A stretch of DNA of 47,322 nt from Phycisphaerales bacterium (lineage in GTDB: Bacteria; Planctomycetota; Phycisphaerae; Phycisphaerales; UBA1924), in assembly GCA_020847175.1 (NCBI GenBank), contig JADLCM010000050.1, positions 1-47,322 on the forward strand. The letters are read 5' to 3'. The notes under the pieces were generated by a model, which was given only the letters and a program-made list of their open reading frames with translations, did not search any database and was not told the DNA's origin. Both the position numbers and the translations under genes were made by a program. Within the stretch, counting starts at the first letter, position 1; each line of letters starts with the position of its first letter. This document shows, one piece after another, positions 23,219 through 32,733 of the stretch.

Positions 23219-26035
23219 TTACGGACATCCGCCCACGAACAGGTCGAGGTAGTAGAAGAAGTCGGCCGCATCGACGAGGCCATCCGGCACGCCGTAGGCG
23301 GGGTCATTGGGGTCGGCGCTGCCGGTGAGGTCCGCCTCGCCGAGATCGCCCGCGACAAACTGATCGAGGTAGTAGAAGAAGTCAGCGCTGTCCAGCAGGC
23401 CGTCCTTCACGCCGTACCCCGGGTCATTGGGGTCGGCGCTTGCGGAGAGGTCGGCCTCGCACCGATCGACGAACACCTGGAAGTCGTGGATCGATGTGTT
23501 CCCGGTGATCTCAAAGGCGACGATGGTGAGCCGGTGCCAGCCGTGCCCGCCCGTGTCCACGGTGAAGCGATGGTCGAGGCGATCGATCTTCGCCGCCTGG
23601 TTGAAGAGGCTCGCGGCGCCCACGGGGTCGCTCGCCTGCGGCAGATCCCACAGCACATGCACCCTGGTGGCGGTCCGATCGAGGGCGCGGATGATGTAGG
23701 TCTTCTGGAGGGTCGTCACGATGTCGCCCGCGCCCTGGACCTCGACATCCGGGCCGCGCGTGTCCACGTACACGACCTGGCGGAACTCGCCCCAGATCGG
23801 GTCCGTGCCCTCGGGCCGGTGACGGAAGGCCCGCGCGAGCACGTAGTGGTACCCCTCGCCGAGCAGGGCCGAACTGATGACCTGGTCGTACCGCCCGGTG
23901 GATGCGGGCGAGCCGTGCAGGGGCAGGTTGAGCGTCAGGAAGTTCTCGAACCCGGGGACAAACTCATCGGTGTAGGGGTAATCGACGCCGCCGCTCGCGT
24001 TGGCATCGACGAATCCGGCGTCGATGCGGAAGACCGCATCGTCGTCGTAGTTGGGGTCGAGGGGGTCGGTCTTGACGGTGCTCAGGCGCAGCGTGAACTC
24101 GTCGGCCGTCACCACCGGGATGCTCGCGAGCCGTTGGCGGTAATCGAAGACGCCCGCGCCGTCGGGGTTGATGGTGCCGGCGAGGGGCGTCACCGTCAGC
24201 GTGCCGGTGGGGGCCGCGGGGCCGTAGATTACGTACCCCCCGTTGTGCTGGGTCGCGCCCGTCCGGTTGCGCGGCACGCGGATCGTCACCCGCTGCGCAC
24301 CGTCCACGACGAGCGCGTCCGGAATCTGCGCTGACGGGTCGACCACTGGGCTCGCGGCGTTGCCTGTCAGTTCGATCAGGCGGGTGCCGGGGCGGAAACC
24401 TGTCAGCACGCTGCGCTCGTCGAAGCCGGAATCCAGCCGGTCGTTGACGCCGACCAGCACGTTCGCCTCGAAGGCGCCGAGAGCGGGGTTGAAGCTCGCC
24501 CGCTCGAAAACGAGCACGTCGCTGGTGGACTGGTTCACCGGATCGGTGTGATTGAGAGGAAAATAGAGCCCCCGGGCGTACTCGTTGTGGAGCTGCACGA
24601 GGCGTGTCACGCGGGCGTCGATCGCGCCCGCGGCGGGGTTCCAGCCCAGCGCTGCGGGCATGCCCTGACGCGGCCAGAAACCACCCGCGCGCCCGACCCC
24701 GCGAGCGTTGTGATACACAACCGCCGGTCCGGGGCGCATCAGCAGGTAGGCGTGCGCGAAGAGGCCCCAGTCGTTCTCGTGCGGCAGCGGGGGCGCCGAC
24801 GCCCCGTTGCCCCCGTTTCCGTTGTCGTGGCTCCAGATGTGGTTGACGCCGATGCTCCCGTTGTTGAAGCCGTCGCGGTTGTCCAGGTGCCCGAACTCCG
24901 CATCGTCGAGCGCCGCCCATGTCCCCAGCCCGTCGGCGTTGATGATGTCGCGCAGTTTGCCCGCGCCGTTGAGGTCCAGCGCATCGCGGTTTGCGAAGGC
25001 GTCCTTGCGGATGAAGTTGTCGCGCGTGAAGGAGTTGCTCTCGACGCACTCGCCGAAGGTGAAGGGCGTGACCCGGCGACCGTCGGGAGTCCGGCGGTTC
25101 TGGTAGCAGACGGTGTCGATGTACCCGTCCCAGAACCAGCTCGGCGCGTGCTTGATCGCATCCCACCGGAAGCCATCGACCCCCTGCTCCTCGAGCATCC
25201 ACTGGGTCCAGCGCATGAGGAGGCCCGTGCCGTTGTCGGGCACCGCGTCGCCCGCCAGCGGGTCGCCGGTGTTGTACGGGTAGATCGTGAAGTTCTGCGA
25301 CCCCGGGTTGCGGGACGTGCCCGGGTTGGTCACCGCGCGCCCCGGCAGGTCGCGATCGGGGTAGAACCTGGCGTTCTCGGGACTGGGCCGGTTGTAGATC
25401 GTCCCTGCGGGGATGTTCAGGGGGTCGCCCTCGACAACCGGGTGCCGGATGAACTGGTGGTTTGACTCCTGCGCGAGGTCGATGAGCGCGACGAGGTCGC
25501 CGTTGTACAGGTCGTAGCGAGCCCCGCCCGGATTCTCGCTCTGCAGGTATCCGCCCGCGACGCCCGCGTGAAAATCACCCCAGTTGTCCGTCGGTTGCTT
25601 GGTGACGATCGGATCGCTCGGCGCCATCCAGAAGCCGGGCCACCCGCCCGCGGCCTGGAACGATGCCCCGGTCTGGCGCGACCCGCGATGGTTGAGCACG
25701 CCATCGACGTACACCAGCCCGTTCGCCCGGTGCGCCTCCGCGACCATCGCCTTGAACGACTGCTCCGTGCCGTAGGTCGTTGGCCCCGAGGGTGTGCCCA
25801 GGTCGAAAGCGTCGAACGGGTCATACCCCGGTGAGCCCGGCGCGAAGGGCTTTCCCGGAGGCGGAATCCACATCGATCCGTATCCGGCCAGGAAAAAATC
25901 GGGCGCGCGGTATTCCGTGTCCTCCCAGCGCGCTTCAAACCACTGGAGCATGACCGGGGGGTCATTGGCGCCCTGGGCGAGCCCCGCGGCGCACGCCAGC
26001 ACGACCGCCCCGGCCTGTCTCGCAACTCCGGTCAT
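23219..26035 (-). CDS. Secreted GH13 alpha-amylase with dockerin-like tail
   Basis: Endo-acting alpha-1,4-glucan hydrolase. The product is 938 residues from ATG 26035, which follows GGGAGGA. Signal peptide 1-22. GH13 motifs: region I V-Y-V-D-G-V-L-N-H (108-116), region II G-F-R-W-D-A-I-K-H with nucleophile Asp292, the general acid Glu329 in F-T-F-G-E-C, and region IV W-S-H-D-N (His403, Asp404). About 400 residues of beta-rich accessory domains follow, including an immunoglobulin-like stretch. Residues 859-937 are the 79-residue Cys-bracketed tail. It diverges from the GH31 enzyme over 281 bp, so both may answer to the same signal. Confidence 0.9.
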   Translation of the reverse strand: MTGVARQAGAVVLACAAGLAQGANDPPVMLQWFEARWEDTEYRAPDFFLAGYGSMWIPPPGKPFAPGSPGYDPFDAFDLGTPSGPTTYGTEQSFKAMVAEAHRANGLVYVDGVLNHRGSRQTGASFQAAGGWPGFWMAPSDPIVTKQPTDNWGDFHAGVAGGYLQSENPGGARYDLYNGDLVALIDLAQESNHQFIRHPVVEGDPLNIPAGTIYNRPSPENARFYPDRDLPGRAVTNPGTSRNPGSQNFTIYPYNTGDPLAGDAVPDNGTGLLMRWTQWMLEEQGVDGFRWDAIKHAPSWFWDGYIDTVCYQNRRTPDGRRVTPFTFGECVESNSFTRDNFIRKDAFANRDALDLNGAGKLRDIINADGLGTWAALDDAEFGHLDNRDGFNNGSIGVNHIWSHDNGNGGNGASAPPLPHENDWGLFAHAYLLMRPGPAVVYHNARGVGRAGGFWPRQGMPAALGWNPAAGAIDARVTRLVQLHNEYARGLYFPLNHTDPVNQSTSDVLVFERASFNPALGAFEANVLVGVNDRLDSGFDERSVLTGFRPGTRLIELTGNAASPVVDPSAQIPDALVVDGAQRVTIRVPRNRTGATQHNGGYVIYGPAAPTGTLTVTPLAGTINPDGAGVFDYRQRLASIPVVTADEFTLRLSTVKTDPLDPNYDDDAVFRIDAGFVDANASGGVDYPYTDEFVPGFENFLTLNLPLHGSPASTGRYDQVISSALLGEGYHYVLARAFRHRPEGTDPIWGEFRQVVYVDTRGPDVEVQGAGDIVTTLQKTYIIRALDRTATRVHVLWDLPQASDPVGAASLFNQAAKIDRLDHRFTVDTGGHGWHRLTIVAFEITGNTSIHDFQVFVDRCEADLSASADPNDPGYGVKDGLLDSADFFYYLDQFVAGDLGEADLTGSADPNDPAYGVPDGLVDAADFFYYLDLFVGGCP
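23225..23461 (-). repeat. Tandem dockerin-like module (copy 3)
   Basis: Codes for residues 859-937 of the amylase: first Cys, two 40-residue units with S-A-D-P-N-D-P and A-D-F-F-Y-Y-L-D, and last Cys at position 79, followed by one Pro. It differs from the other copies by A-D for S-D in both units. Confidence 0.85.
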
Positions 26036-26316
26036 GGATTCCTCCCGCCCCTTCCCTGCGGGCCGCCTCCCGCTGCGCGCGACGTACGAGGCCCGGCCCC
26101 GGGGCCAACGCCCTAGATTACTCGCCGCCCCGCGTGGACGCCCGCAAAAGCCTCGATTTCTGCGGTTCACCCGCCCCAAGGTGTCCGTGTCCGCCTCCGA
26201 GCGGCGGTGCGCCGTCAGGTGACGCGAGGTTGAAGTCGCCCCGGGCGCGACCGATACTCTCCCCGGTGGCCCGCCGGGCTTCTCCCTCACTCGGCCCACG
26301 TTCGGAGTGCTCCATC
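26036..26316. promoter_or_regulatory. Divergent control region between two glucan hydrolases
   Basis: 281 bp without a convincing gene separates the minus-strand amylase and the plus-strand GH31 start codons. It should hold both promoters and possibly a shared operator. No clear palindrome or canonical promoter pair was recognised by eye. TTCGGAG lies about 10 bp before the GH31 ATG. Confidence 0.45.
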
Positions 26317-28512
26317 ATGCTGTATCGGCCCTTCCTGCCGCGCGTGCTCGCCGCTTCGTCGCTGCTGGTAATGGCGGCGGGCCTGGCGCAGGCGCAAATC
26401 GTTTCTTCGCTTTCGCAGAACATCTGGCGCATCGACGCCTCGGAAGAGGCGCGCGACCATGCGTTGCCTTCGCTCTCCTTCGCCGACCCCGGCGCCCGGG
26501 AGAAGTTCACCCCCGCCGTGGCCCCGCCGCGCGAGGTTCCGACCTTTGACCGCGACGCCTCGGGGAAAGTCCGGGTGCATCTGGAGATTGACCCGGGCAC
26601 TTCGCTCTACGGCACGGGAGAGGTTCCCGGACCTTTGCTGCGGAACGGGCGCACGAGTGTGAACTGGAACACCGACTCCTACGGCTACGGCATCGACACG
26701 CCCTCGCTCTACCAGAGCCACCCGTGGGTGCTGGGGGTGCGGGCCGACGGCTCCGCCTTCGGCGTGCTCGCCGACACCACCTGGCGCACCGCCATCGACC
26801 TCACGCAGGGCATCACGATCGTGGCGGACGGGCCGGAGTTTCCGGTGATCGTCTTTGAGGCGCCGCACCCCGAGATGGTGGTGCGCCGCCTGACGCAGTT
26901 GATCGGGCGGATCGACCTGCCCCCCCTCTGGGCGCTCGGGTATCACCAGTGCCGCTACTCCTACTTCCCCGATGCGCGGGTGCGTGAGATCGCCCGCGAG
27001 TTCCGCGAGCGGAAGATTCCGTGCGACGTGATCTGGATGGACATCGACTACATGAAGGGCTACCGGTGCTTCACGTTCGATGACCAGCACTTTCCCGATC
27101 CGGCCGCCCTCAACGCGGACCTGCACACTCAGGGCTTTCACACGGTGTGGATGATCGATCCCGGCATCAAGGCGGAGCCCGGATACTCCGTCTTCGACCA
27201 GGGTTCCGGGGCCGAGGCCTGGGTGCAGGCGAGTGACAAGTCCACGCCGTTCAAGGGAGAAGTCTGGCCCGGGGCCTGCGTTTTCCCTGACTTCACCAGC
27301 GCGGCGGTGCGCGCCTGGTGGGCGGGCCTGTACAAGGACTTTCTCGCCAAGGGCATCGACGGCGTGTGGAACGACATGAACGAGCCCGCCGTCTTCAAGG
27401 TCGAAAGCAAGACCATGCCCGAGGACAACTGGCACCGGGCGGATGACGCGCTCGGCGGCCCCGGCCCGCACGCCCAGTATCACAACGTCTACGGCATGCT
27501 CATGGTCAAGGCGACGCGCGAGGGCGTGCTCGCGGCGAACCCCGACAAGCGCCCCTTCGTGCTCAGCCGCGCCAGTTTCACCGGCGGGCATCGATACGGC
27601 GCCGCGTGGACGGGCGACAACGTGGCCGACTGGACGCACCTTGACTGGTCGATCCCCATGACCCTCAACCTCGGGCTGAGCGGCCAGCCCTTCGCGGGCC
27701 CCGACATCGGCGGGTTCGTGGGCAACGGCGATGCGGCGCTGTACAAGCGCTGGATCGGCATCGGCGCCCTGCTGCCCTTCGCCCGCGGGCACACGGGCAA
27801 GGAGAACATCGACAAGGAGCCCTGGGCCTTCGGCCCGGAGGTCGAGGCCACGGCGCGCCGGGGGATCGAGCGCCGCTATGTCCTCATGCCCTACATCTAT
27901 TCCCTCTTCTGGAAGGCCAGCAAGACCGGCAGCCCCGTGGTCATGCCGGTCTTCTTCGCGGACCCCGCCAACCCAGATCTCCGCGCCGAGGACGATGCCT
28001 TTCTGCTGGGTGATGCGATGCTGGTCCGATGCCGCACCACGCCCGGCGCCGATCGCGAGCCCGCCATGCCGCGCGGCCTGTGGCGCAAGTTCGACCTGCG
28101 CGACCGGATCCCCGGCGATCACACCGACCCCGACCTGCCCGAACTCTACATCCGAGGCGGCACGATCATCCCGAGCGGGCCCGTGATGCAGCACACCGGG
28201 GCGACGCCCCTCGAACCCCTCACCCTCATCGTCTGCCCCGATCTCAACGGCCGGGCTCAGGGAGGAATGTACGAAGACGCCGGCGAGGGCTTCGCCTACC
28301 GCGCGGGTGCAACCCGCGTCGTGGGCTACGCGGTGACGCGCACCCGCGAGGGGGTGTACGTGCTGCGGCGCACCGCCGAAGAGGGCGAGTACAAGCCCGG
28401 CCCGCGGTCCATCCGCGTGGTGCTGGTCACCGACGAGGGCATGTTCAGCGCCCAGGGGCTTGACGGCGTTTCGATCGAGATCGACCCCGCCAAGGCCCGC
28501 AGGATCGACTGA
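26317..28512 (+). CDS. Exported GH31 alpha-glucosidase
   Basis: Exo-acting enzyme that releases glucose (or xylose in some members) from the non-reducing end of alpha-glucans. The product is 731 residues from ATG 26317; upstream in-frame ATGs lie in the promoter region. The signal peptide ends A-Q-A-Q (residue 26). GH31 features in order: an N-terminal beta domain, the W-A-L-G-Y-H-Q-C-R-Y entry into the barrel, the nucleophile motif W-N-D-M-N-E-P (Asp353), the acid/base W-T-G-D-N (Asp434) and a C-terminal beta domain. It has no dockerin-like tail, unlike the divergent amylase. Its likely role is to convert amylase products to monosaccharide for the adjacent CUT2 importer. Confidence 0.92.
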   Translation: MLYRPFLPRVLAASSLLVMAAGLAQAQIVSSLSQNIWRIDASEEARDHALPSLSFADPGAREKFTPAVAPPREVPTFDRDASGKVRVHLEIDPGTSLYGTGEVPGPLLRNGRTSVNWNTDSYGYGIDTPSLYQSHPWVLGVRADGSAFGVLADTTWRTAIDLTQGITIVADGPEFPVIVFEAPHPEMVVRRLTQLIGRIDLPPLWALGYHQCRYSYFPDARVREIAREFRERKIPCDVIWMDIDYMKGYRCFTFDDQHFPDPAALNADLHTQGFHTVWMIDPGIKAEPGYSVFDQGSGAEAWVQASDKSTPFKGEVWPGACVFPDFTSAAVRAWWAGLYKDFLAKGIDGVWNDMNEPAVFKVESKTMPEDNWHRADDALGGPGPHAQYHNVYGMLMVKATREGVLAANPDKRPFVLSRASFTGGHRYGAAWTGDNVADWTHLDWSIPMTLNLGLSGQPFAGPDIGGFVGNGDAALYKRWIGIGALLPFARGHTGKENIDKEPWAFGPEVEATARRGIERRYVLMPYIYSLFWKASKTGSPVVMPVFFADPANPDLRAEDDAFLLGDAMLVRCRTTPGADREPAMPRGLWRKFDLRDRIPGDHTDPDLPELYIRGGTIIPSGPVMQHTGATPLEPLTLIVCPDLNGRAQGGMYEDAGEGFAYRAGATRVVGYAVTRTREGVYVLRRTAEEGEYKPGPRSIRVVLVTDEGMFSAQGLDGVSIEIDPAKARRID

Positions 28513-28583
28513 GCGGATCGACCAGAGTCTCAACGACGGCGGGCTGTGGTTGTGTTGGACGACACTCTCTTCCGATTTCAACA

Positions 28584-28600
28584 GGCGGGGTTTCCCCGCC
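28584..28600. terminator. Hairpin between convergent GH31 and ABC genes
   Basis: GGCGGGG (28584-28590), TTT, CCCCGCC (28594-28600) is a perfect 7-bp hairpin in the 189-bp gap between the converging GH31 and ABC ATPase genes. There is no T tract, so it may be a weak bidirectional stop. Confidence 0.35.
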
Positions 28601-28701
28601 GCGCGGCGCCGGGCTCCATGCGCCTGGACCTGCGCCGACGATTCCGTTCGGGGTCTTCCCGCGTCACGCGCCCGACACGCGCCGGTCGGCCCGATCCCGA
28701 G

Positions 28702-30249
28702 TCACGCATGATTGCGTTCGCGCGTCGCGAGCGTCAGCACGTTGGTCTGGGTGATCGCGTCGCCCGCGAGTTCGCCGGCGATGTGCCCATCCGCCATCAC
28801 CAGCACGCGGTCGGAAAGGGCGATGAGTTCGGGCATTTCGCTGCTGACGAGCAGCACGGCCGTGCCCGCCGCGGCGGCCTCCCGGATCAACCTGTAGATC
28901 TCCATCTTGGTGCCGATATCGATGCCCCGCGTGGGCTCGTCGAGGAGCAGCACCTTTGTTTCGCGCCCCATCCAGCGCGCGATGAGGAGTTTCTGCTGGT
29001 TGCCCCCGGAGAGCTGCCCCGGGCGGGCGTGCAGCGAGGCCGCCTTGACCTGGAGCGCCGTGAAGCGCGCCCGCACCAGCGACCGTTCGGCGCGAAGGCT
29101 CCGCCAGCCGAGCCGCCCGGCGAGGCGGGGCATCGACGGCAGCGCGATGTTCTCATCGAGGCCGAGTTCAAAGAACAGCCCCTGCGCGCGCCGGTCCTCG
29201 GGCACATATCCCATGCCCGCGCGAATCGCGGCGCGCGGTTCATGCCGGGGGATGACGCTGCCGCCGATGCGCACCTCGCCCGTCGCCTGTGGATTGAGCC
29301 CGAAGATCGCGTCGAGCGTTTCGCTCCGCCCGGCGCCCACCAGCCCGCCGAGGCCGACGATCTCCCCCGTCCGCACGCTGAGGCTGATGCCGTGCAGCGT
29401 TCCCGGGGCGTTCAGCCCGCGCACGTCGAGCACGGGCGCCGCGTCGTGCGCCGGCGCGCCCGCGTGCAGGCGCGACGCGGGCGTCGAAATGCGCCGGCCG
29501 ATCATCTGCTCCACGAGCGCGGGCTCGTCGATCGCCTTGACCTTGCTGGTGGCGACAAACCTTCCGTCGCGCAGCACCGTCACGCGGTCGCAGCAGGCGA
29601 AGATCTCTCCCATCCGGTGTGACACGTAGATGATCGTGAGCCCCCGCGCCGCCAGGCCGCGCACGATCCGGAGCAGCCGCTCAACCTCCGCCGCCGACAG
29701 CGAACTCGTGGGCTCGTCAAAGACGATGGCCCGGGGCGGGTGCGCGCCCCCTTCGCCTTCATCCAGCGCCGACGCGATCTGGCAGATCTGCCTCCACCCC
29801 GGGGGCAGGCGATCCATCGGGGACGCGACGTCGATCCGGGGCTCCAGCGCATGCACGAGCCCGGCCGCCCGGTCGAGCATCGCCCGGCGGCTGACGAACA
29901 CGCCCCGTCGCGGCATGTCATGCAGGCAGAGGTTTTCGGCGACGCTCAGGTTCGGGCACTGCGCAAGCTCCTGGTGGACGATCCGCACGCCCGCGTCCGA
30001 TGCGTCGTCCGTCGAGCCGGGTCGAAGCTCGCGCCCGGCGATGTTCACCCGGCCCGCGTCGGGCCGGTGGATGCCCGCGATCACCTTGCCCAGCGTGCTC
30101 TTGCCCGCGCCGTTTTCGCCCATGAGCGCGTGGACTTCGCCCGCGCGGAACGAGACGGTGACCCCGTCGAGCGCCTGCGTGCTGCCGAACCGCTTGCTGA
30201 TGCCCGCGGCCTCGAGAAACGCGGGCGCATCCGCGGGTTCGGCGCGCAT
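28702..30249 (-). CDS. Sugar ABC importer, double ATPase subunit (RbsA/MglA-like)
   Basis: Energises uptake of a sugar through the CUT2 permease encoded upstream. The product is 515 residues with two fused ABC domains. First: Walker A G-E-N-G-A-G-K-S-T (44-52) and Walker B I-V-F-D-E-P-T-S, with a poorly conserved signature (L-P-P-G-W-R-Q). Second: degenerate Walker A G-L-V-G-A-G-R-S-E, signature L-S-G-G-N-Q-Q-K and Walker B L-L-L-D-E-P-T-R-G. A catalytic N-terminal site and a degenerate C-terminal site are normal for RbsA/MglA. It begins 1 bp after the binding-protein stop and is the last gene of the permease-SBP-ATPase operon. Confidence 0.92.
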   Translation of the reverse strand: MRAEPADAPAFLEAAGISKRFGSTQALDGVTVSFRAGEVHALMGENGAGKSTLGKVIAGIHRPDAGRVNIAGRELRPGSTDDASDAGVRIVHQELAQCPNLSVAENLCLHDMPRRGVFVSRRAMLDRAAGLVHALEPRIDVASPMDRLPPGWRQICQIASALDEGEGGAHPPRAIVFDEPTSSLSAAEVERLLRIVRGLAARGLTIIYVSHRMGEIFACCDRVTVLRDGRFVATSKVKAIDEPALVEQMIGRRISTPASRLHAGAPAHDAAPVLDVRGLNAPGTLHGISLSVRTGEIVGLGGLVGAGRSETLDAIFGLNPQATGEVRIGGSVIPRHEPRAAIRAGMGYVPEDRRAQGLFFELGLDENIALPSMPRLAGRLGWRSLRAERSLVRARFTALQVKAASLHARPGQLSGGNQQKLLIARWMGRETKVLLLDEPTRGIDIGTKMEIYRLIREAAAAGTAVLLVSSEMPELIALSDRVLVMADGHIAGELAGDAITQTNVLTLATRERNHA

Positions 30250-30250
30250 G

Positions 30251-31261
30251 TCAATCCATGCCCCACGCCTTGATCATCTCGCGGTACTCCGCGAGATTGT
30301 CGGGCGTGACCTTGCGGAGTTCCGCCTTCACCACCGGGTCCGCGGGCGACTCGTCGCTGTGCAGGCGCGCGACCAGGAGCTCCACGCTCTTGTACCCCCA
30401 CTCGTAGGGATCCTGCCCCAGCAGCAGTTCAACCTCGCGGCGCTCCAGGTAGGGCAATTGGGGCGGCATCGCGTCCAGCGACGCCACCTTGGCCTTGCCC
30501 TTGATCTTGTCCAGCGCGTTGTCGGTGTAGAGGGCCCACCCGCCGACCATCGCCCAGCCGGTGATCTCCGGGTTGGCGCCCTGCGCCTGCTCCAGCACTT
30601 CGACCGCCCGCTTCGAGTCCTCGCTCTCGTTGTCAAAGACACGCAGCAACCGCATGTCGGGGTAAGCGGCGATGGCGTCCTCCACGCCCTTGACGCGCGC
30701 CTCCAGGTTCGGCGGCTTGCGGCTTCCGGTGAGCACCGCGACCACGCCCTCGCGGTTCATGCTCGTCGCCAGTTCGTCCATCAGCCGTCGCCCGGCCTCG
30801 TAGTTGTCGATCCCGAAGTACGCGAACCGCGCGCTGTCCGGGGCGTCCGAATCGAACGTCACCACCTGCACGCCCTTGGCCACCACGCCGTCAATCGCCT
30901 GCGTGAGCATGTTCGCGTCGGAGACGCTGATCGCGATGCCGTCGCACTGGCTCGCGAGATTGGTGATGTATTCCGACTGAAGCTTGGCGTCTTCGTTGGG
31001 GGGGGTCTGCCAGATGACGCTCACCTCGATGCCCAGCTCAGCGCTGAGGGCCGCCGCGGCGTCCTTCGCCCCTTTCTCGACGGGCAGAAAGATCTTGTTC
31101 GAAGTGCTCTTGGCGATGACGCCGATGGTGTACGACGCGGGCGTGCCGCCCGGCGAGGGGGCGGGCTTCTTGGGCTCGTCCTTCTTGCCCCCGCCGCACC
31201 CCGCGAGGAGCGCCGCGCCGACCGCCAGGACAACCGACACGCACCACTTCGCACGACTCAT
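30251..31261 (-). CDS. Sugar-binding lipoprotein of the CUT2 importer
   Basis: Encodes 336 residues from ATG 31261. The lipobox L-L-A-G-C places lipidated Cys22 at the mature N-terminus, so the protein is membrane-tethered, not a free periplasmic RbsB. The type 1 periplasmic-binding fold is seen from I-G-V-I-A-K-S-T-S-N at about 47, with C-D-G-I-A-I-S-V-S-D, V-Q-V-V-T-F-D-S-D-A-P, F-G-I-D-N-Y-E-A-G and L-T-G-S motifs typical of ribose/galactose/allose-binding proteins. The ligand is likely a hexose, in keeping with the neighbouring glucosidases. A Gly/Lys/Pro-rich linker (23-40) follows the anchor. Confidence 0.9.
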   Translation of the reverse strand: MSRAKWCVSVVLAVGAALLAGCGGGKKDEPKKPAPSPGGTPASYTIGVIAKSTSNKIFLPVEKGAKDAAAALSAELGIEVSVIWQTPPNEDAKLQSEYITNLASQCDGIAISVSDANMLTQAIDGVVAKGVQVVTFDSDAPDSARFAYFGIDNYEAGRRLMDELATSMNREGVVAVLTGSRKPPNLEARVKGVEDAIAAYPDMRLLRVFDNESEDSKRAVEVLEQAQGANPEITGWAMVGGWALYTDNALDKIKGKAKVASLDAMPPQLPYLERREVELLLGQDPYEWGYKSVELLVARLHSDESPADPVVKAELRKVTPDNLAEYREMIKAWGMD

Positions 31262-31311
31262 GGTCCGGCCTCCGCGAGAGTTGAGCCCATCGTACCGCGC
31301 CCGGGGCGGGT

Positions 31312-32667
31312 CTACGCCCGGGCCCGGGCCAGGCGCTGCTTGGTCTGGTCCACGACCACGGCGACGACGATCGTCATGCCCAGCACCACGTCGGTCCAGC
31401 TCGGGGGCACGTCGAGGATGATCGTGGCATTGCTGATGAGCGCGATGATGACCGCTCCGAGCACCGCGCCCACCGCCGAGCCGCGCCCGCCCGCCAGCGA
31501 GGCCCCGCCAACCACAGCGCTGGCGATCACCCGGAGTTCGTCCCCGCGCCCGGCGGTGGAGTCGGCGGCCCCGTAGCGCCCGAGTTGGATGAGCGCCGCC
31601 AGGCCCGCCGCCGCCCCGCACAGCACGAAGAGCCAGACCTTGATCCGCCCCACGGGCACGCCCGCGTACTTCGCGGCGGTCTCGTTTCCGCCGATGGCGT
31701 AGGTCCGGCGCCCGAAGACCGTGCGCGAAAAGAGCACCGCGCCGAGCACCGTCACCACCAGCGTCAGCACGAGCGGCACCACCTCGACGGGCCCGAAGGG
31801 CGACGGCACGCTCGCCCGCACGAACCCTGCGCCGATCTGGGGCGGAAAGCCCGTCACCGACTCGCCGTCGCTGAACAGGTAGGCCAGACCCCGGAAGATC
31901 GACATGGTGCCCAGCGTGATGATGAACGGGTGGACGCGGAGCAGCACGGTGCCCAGCCCGTTGGCTAGGCCGCACGCGGCGCCCACCCCGGCGCACACCG
32001 CGAAGGTGAGGGGCACGACCAGCCACCCCGGCGTGCCCGTCAGCGCGCCGCCTTGTACGCCCATCGCGCGGAGCATCATCGCGCCGACCACGGCCGCGAG
32101 GCAATAGATCGAACCCACGGAGAGATCGATGCCGCCCATGACGATGACGCCTGTGATCCCCACGGCCATGATCGCGTAGTACGTCGCCGAGGTGAGCACC
32201 GAGAGCAGGTTGTCGGTGTTGAAGAACGTGTTGAAGCGGAGGTTCTGGACCAGGCGCACCTGCCGCGCCGAGACGGCGCCGTCCGGGCCTGTCTCCGCGA
32301 TCCACGCGCCCTCGAGCCGCACCGGGTCGCGCCCCGGACGCGTGACCACCAGCCCCGTCGCGTCGGGTCGGCAGGTGGTTCCGGCCGGGTATGAGCGCAC
32401 GACCTCGTCCTTGGTCCAGCCGTCGCGGGCGCGGTACGTCTGCGGCGCGCTCCCGCCGGCGCGCACTTCAAACCCCCCCGCGACGTCGCGGAGCGTGTCG
32501 CCTTCACGAAGCACCACCTGGGCCGATCGCTGGCGCACGGGGGCGGCGAGAAAAAGTCCGAGCACCATCAGCCCGATGACAAGCAGCAGCCCGGACTCCT
32601 GCCCGGAAGCCAGGTGCCGCACCCATCGCCGCCGGGCGCCTGTGGACTGTGGGGCAGGAGTGCTCAA
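31312..32667 (-). CDS. CUT2 sugar permease (RbsC-like) with periplasmic insert
   Basis: Encodes 451 residues, against about 320-350 for typical RbsC. TM1 is at about 25-43. Residues 44-145 are then a hydrophilic insert with little similarity to the family. The normal RbsC sequence resumes at N-T-D-N-L-L-S-V-L-T, with G-G-I-D-L-S-V-G-S (178-186), the G-L-A-N-G segment and A-I-G-G-N-E-T-A-A-K-Y-A-G, the coupling-helix region that meets the ATPase. The insert should lie on the periplasmic face, where the binding protein docks. It is the first gene of the three-gene importer set, 66 bp after the minus-strand pseudopilin. Confidence 0.88.
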   Translation of the reverse strand: MSTPAPQSTGARRRWVRHLASGQESGLLLVIGLMVLGLFLAAPVRQRSAQVVLREGDTLRDVAGGFEVRAGGSAPQTYRARDGWTKDEVVRSYPAGTTCRPDATGLVVTRPGRDPVRLEGAWIAETGPDGAVSARQVRLVQNLRFNTFFNTDNLLSVLTSATYYAIMAVGITGVIVMGGIDLSVGSIYCLAAVVGAMMLRAMGVQGGALTGTPGWLVVPLTFAVCAGVGAACGLANGLGTVLLRVHPFIITLGTMSIFRGLAYLFSDGESVTGFPPQIGAGFVRASVPSPFGPVEVVPLVLTLVVTVLGAVLFSRTVFGRRTYAIGGNETAAKYAGVPVGRIKVWLFVLCGAAAGLAALIQLGRYGAADSTAGRGDELRVIASAVVGGASLAGGRGSAVGAVLGAVIIALISNATIILDVPPSWTDVVLGMTIVVAVVVDQTKQRLARARA

Positions 32668-32733
32668 CGGCAGCGGCCTCGGAAGTAGAGATTCGTCGCG
32701 CGCCCCGCGAGCCGGAGCCCCCGCGCCGCGGGC

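Noticed and set aside
26287..28581. 764-codon minus-strand open frame opposite the GH31 gene
   Set aside because: The GH31 catalytic motifs are on the plus strand; the antisense frame has biased Arg/Val/Gly composition and no recognisable domain.
32387..32520. LysM-like start (V-V-L-R-E-G-D-T-L-R-D-V-A) in the permease insert
   Set aside because: It resembles the first half of a LysM motif, but the following residues lack the LysM helix and Asn/Pro core. Too weak to call a peptidoglycan-binding domain.
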